From contig CALGYB010000045.1 in the NCBI GenBank assembly GCA_937935075.1, forward strand, positions 1-32,688: DNA of 32,688 nucleotides, given 5' to 3'. Origin of the DNA: an uncultured Roseiflexus sp. GTDB lineage: Bacteria; Chloroflexota; Chloroflexia; Chloroflexales; Roseiflexaceae. The position numbers were made by a program, and so were the translations under genes. Of the stretch, positions 32,365-32,688 are shown piece by piece; position 1 is the first letter of the stretch, and the number at the start of each line of letters is the position of its first letter. The notes under the pieces were generated by a model. That model was not told where the DNA came from, searched no databases, and was given only the letters and a program-made list of their open reading frames with translations.

Positions 32365-32649
32365 CTAGAGCCTGTTATGTACTTTCGAGCATAACGGTAA
32401 TGAACCGCTTCAGCCACGTGGACCTTGCCGCCCCCCCTTTCCCCCCCCTGCGGGGGGGGAAAGGGGGGGCGCAGCGCGTGGTTGCGCTGCGCGAGGTCTT
32501 CGGTCATGAAGGTCAGGTAGGGAGCGCGGCGCCTGAGCCGGTCGAAGCGACGAAGGCCCGCTCCGCGTCGCTCACATCGCTTGGATAGGGTTGACGTGTC
32601 ATACTGAAATCATACCACGTGTACCTCTGAAGTGCATAACAGGCTCTAG
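32365..32649. mobile_element. MITE-like element with terminal inverted repeats
   Basis: CTAGAGCCTGTTATGTACTT at 32365 and the reverse complement of the sequence ending at 32649 (CTAGAGCCTGTTATGCACTT) match at 19 of 20 positions. They enclose 285 bases with no open gene of note. The palindromic CTAG at each outer end fits a YTAR target duplication as made by IS5-type elements. It is too short to encode a transposase, so it would be a non-autonomous derivative. It contains a very stable hairpin at 32429-32471. Confidence 0.7.
32429..32471. repeat. Extreme GC hairpin inside the MITE-like element
   Basis: The left arm is CG, seven C, TTT and eight C; the right arm is eight G, AAA, seven G and CG. 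They pair perfectly over 20 bp around a 3-base loop (TGC). The homopolymer runs could also form a G-quadruplex or be prone to sequencing error. The arm lengths should be treated as approximate in other copies. Confidence 0.8.
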
Positions 32650-32688
32650 AGATGAGCACTCATGGTCTCGCCGTGCTGTCCTGGCCCC

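Noticed and set aside
32256-32507. Minus-strand frame with a PPFPPPQGGERGGG-like translation
   Set aside because: It is a translation of the GC hairpin in the MITE-like element, with no ribosome binding site or family match.

Overview
The window looks like chromosomal DNA of a filamentous anoxygenic phototroph of the Chloroflexota, most likely Roseiflexus or a close relative. This is a judgement from overall character: high G+C, Pro/Thr/Arg low-complexity linkers in exported proteins, DUF433/PIN-like and MNT/HEPN pairs, and SbtA together with DabAB. It was not checked by any database search. No rRNA, tRNA, CRISPR array or intact insertion sequence was seen.

Layout. 14-1480 (+): pstB-phoU. 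1935-3700 (-): an acyl-CoA dehydrogenase followed by a small secreted or anchored DUF6174-like protein. 3809-4177 (+): a strong promoter, a structured leader and a small ScdA_N-like protein, closed by a very good bidirectional terminator. 4282-9469 (-): a phosphate transport operon pstS-pstC-pstA-pstB-pstB, so the window holds three pstB paralogues. 10208-11494 (+): citrate synthase. 11745-12508 (+): a DUF433/PIN-like pair. 12559-18341 (-): a cell-wall growth cluster of Ser/Thr kinase, SEDS glycosyltransferase (FtsW/RodA), class B penicillin-binding protein and TPR lipoprotein. 18582-20058 (+): two tandem nucleotidyltransferase/HEPN modules. 20062-22992 (-): uvrA. 23068-30227 (-): an inorganic-carbon island. 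30705-32026 (+): an SPFH protein and a small membrane protein. 32365-32649: a MITE-like element.

The most interesting region is 23068-30322. In transcription order it encodes DabB, DabA, an AAA-ATPase/winged-helix regulator, the bicarbonate permease SbtA and its PII-like partner SbtB. Two unrelated bicarbonate uptake systems therefore sit side by side. The promoters of dabB and sbtA share a near-identical element of about 35 bp, in the same orientation and at the same distance from the start codon, ending inside a TTGAC -35 box. This is the expected architecture of an activator site, and the regulator encoded between the two operons is the obvious candidate. If the host fixes carbon by the 3-hydroxypropionate route, whose carboxylases use bicarbonate, the island would feed that pathway directly.

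Other points of note are the mosaic duplication of the MNT/HEPN modules, a Pho-box-like palindrome upstream of pstS, structured leaders upstream of the ScdA_N-like gene and citrate synthase, and a recurrent extended -10 motif (TGGTAYA) at several promoters. Several start codons were placed downstream of the longest possible reading frame where a Shine-Dalgarno sequence or family conservation supports it.
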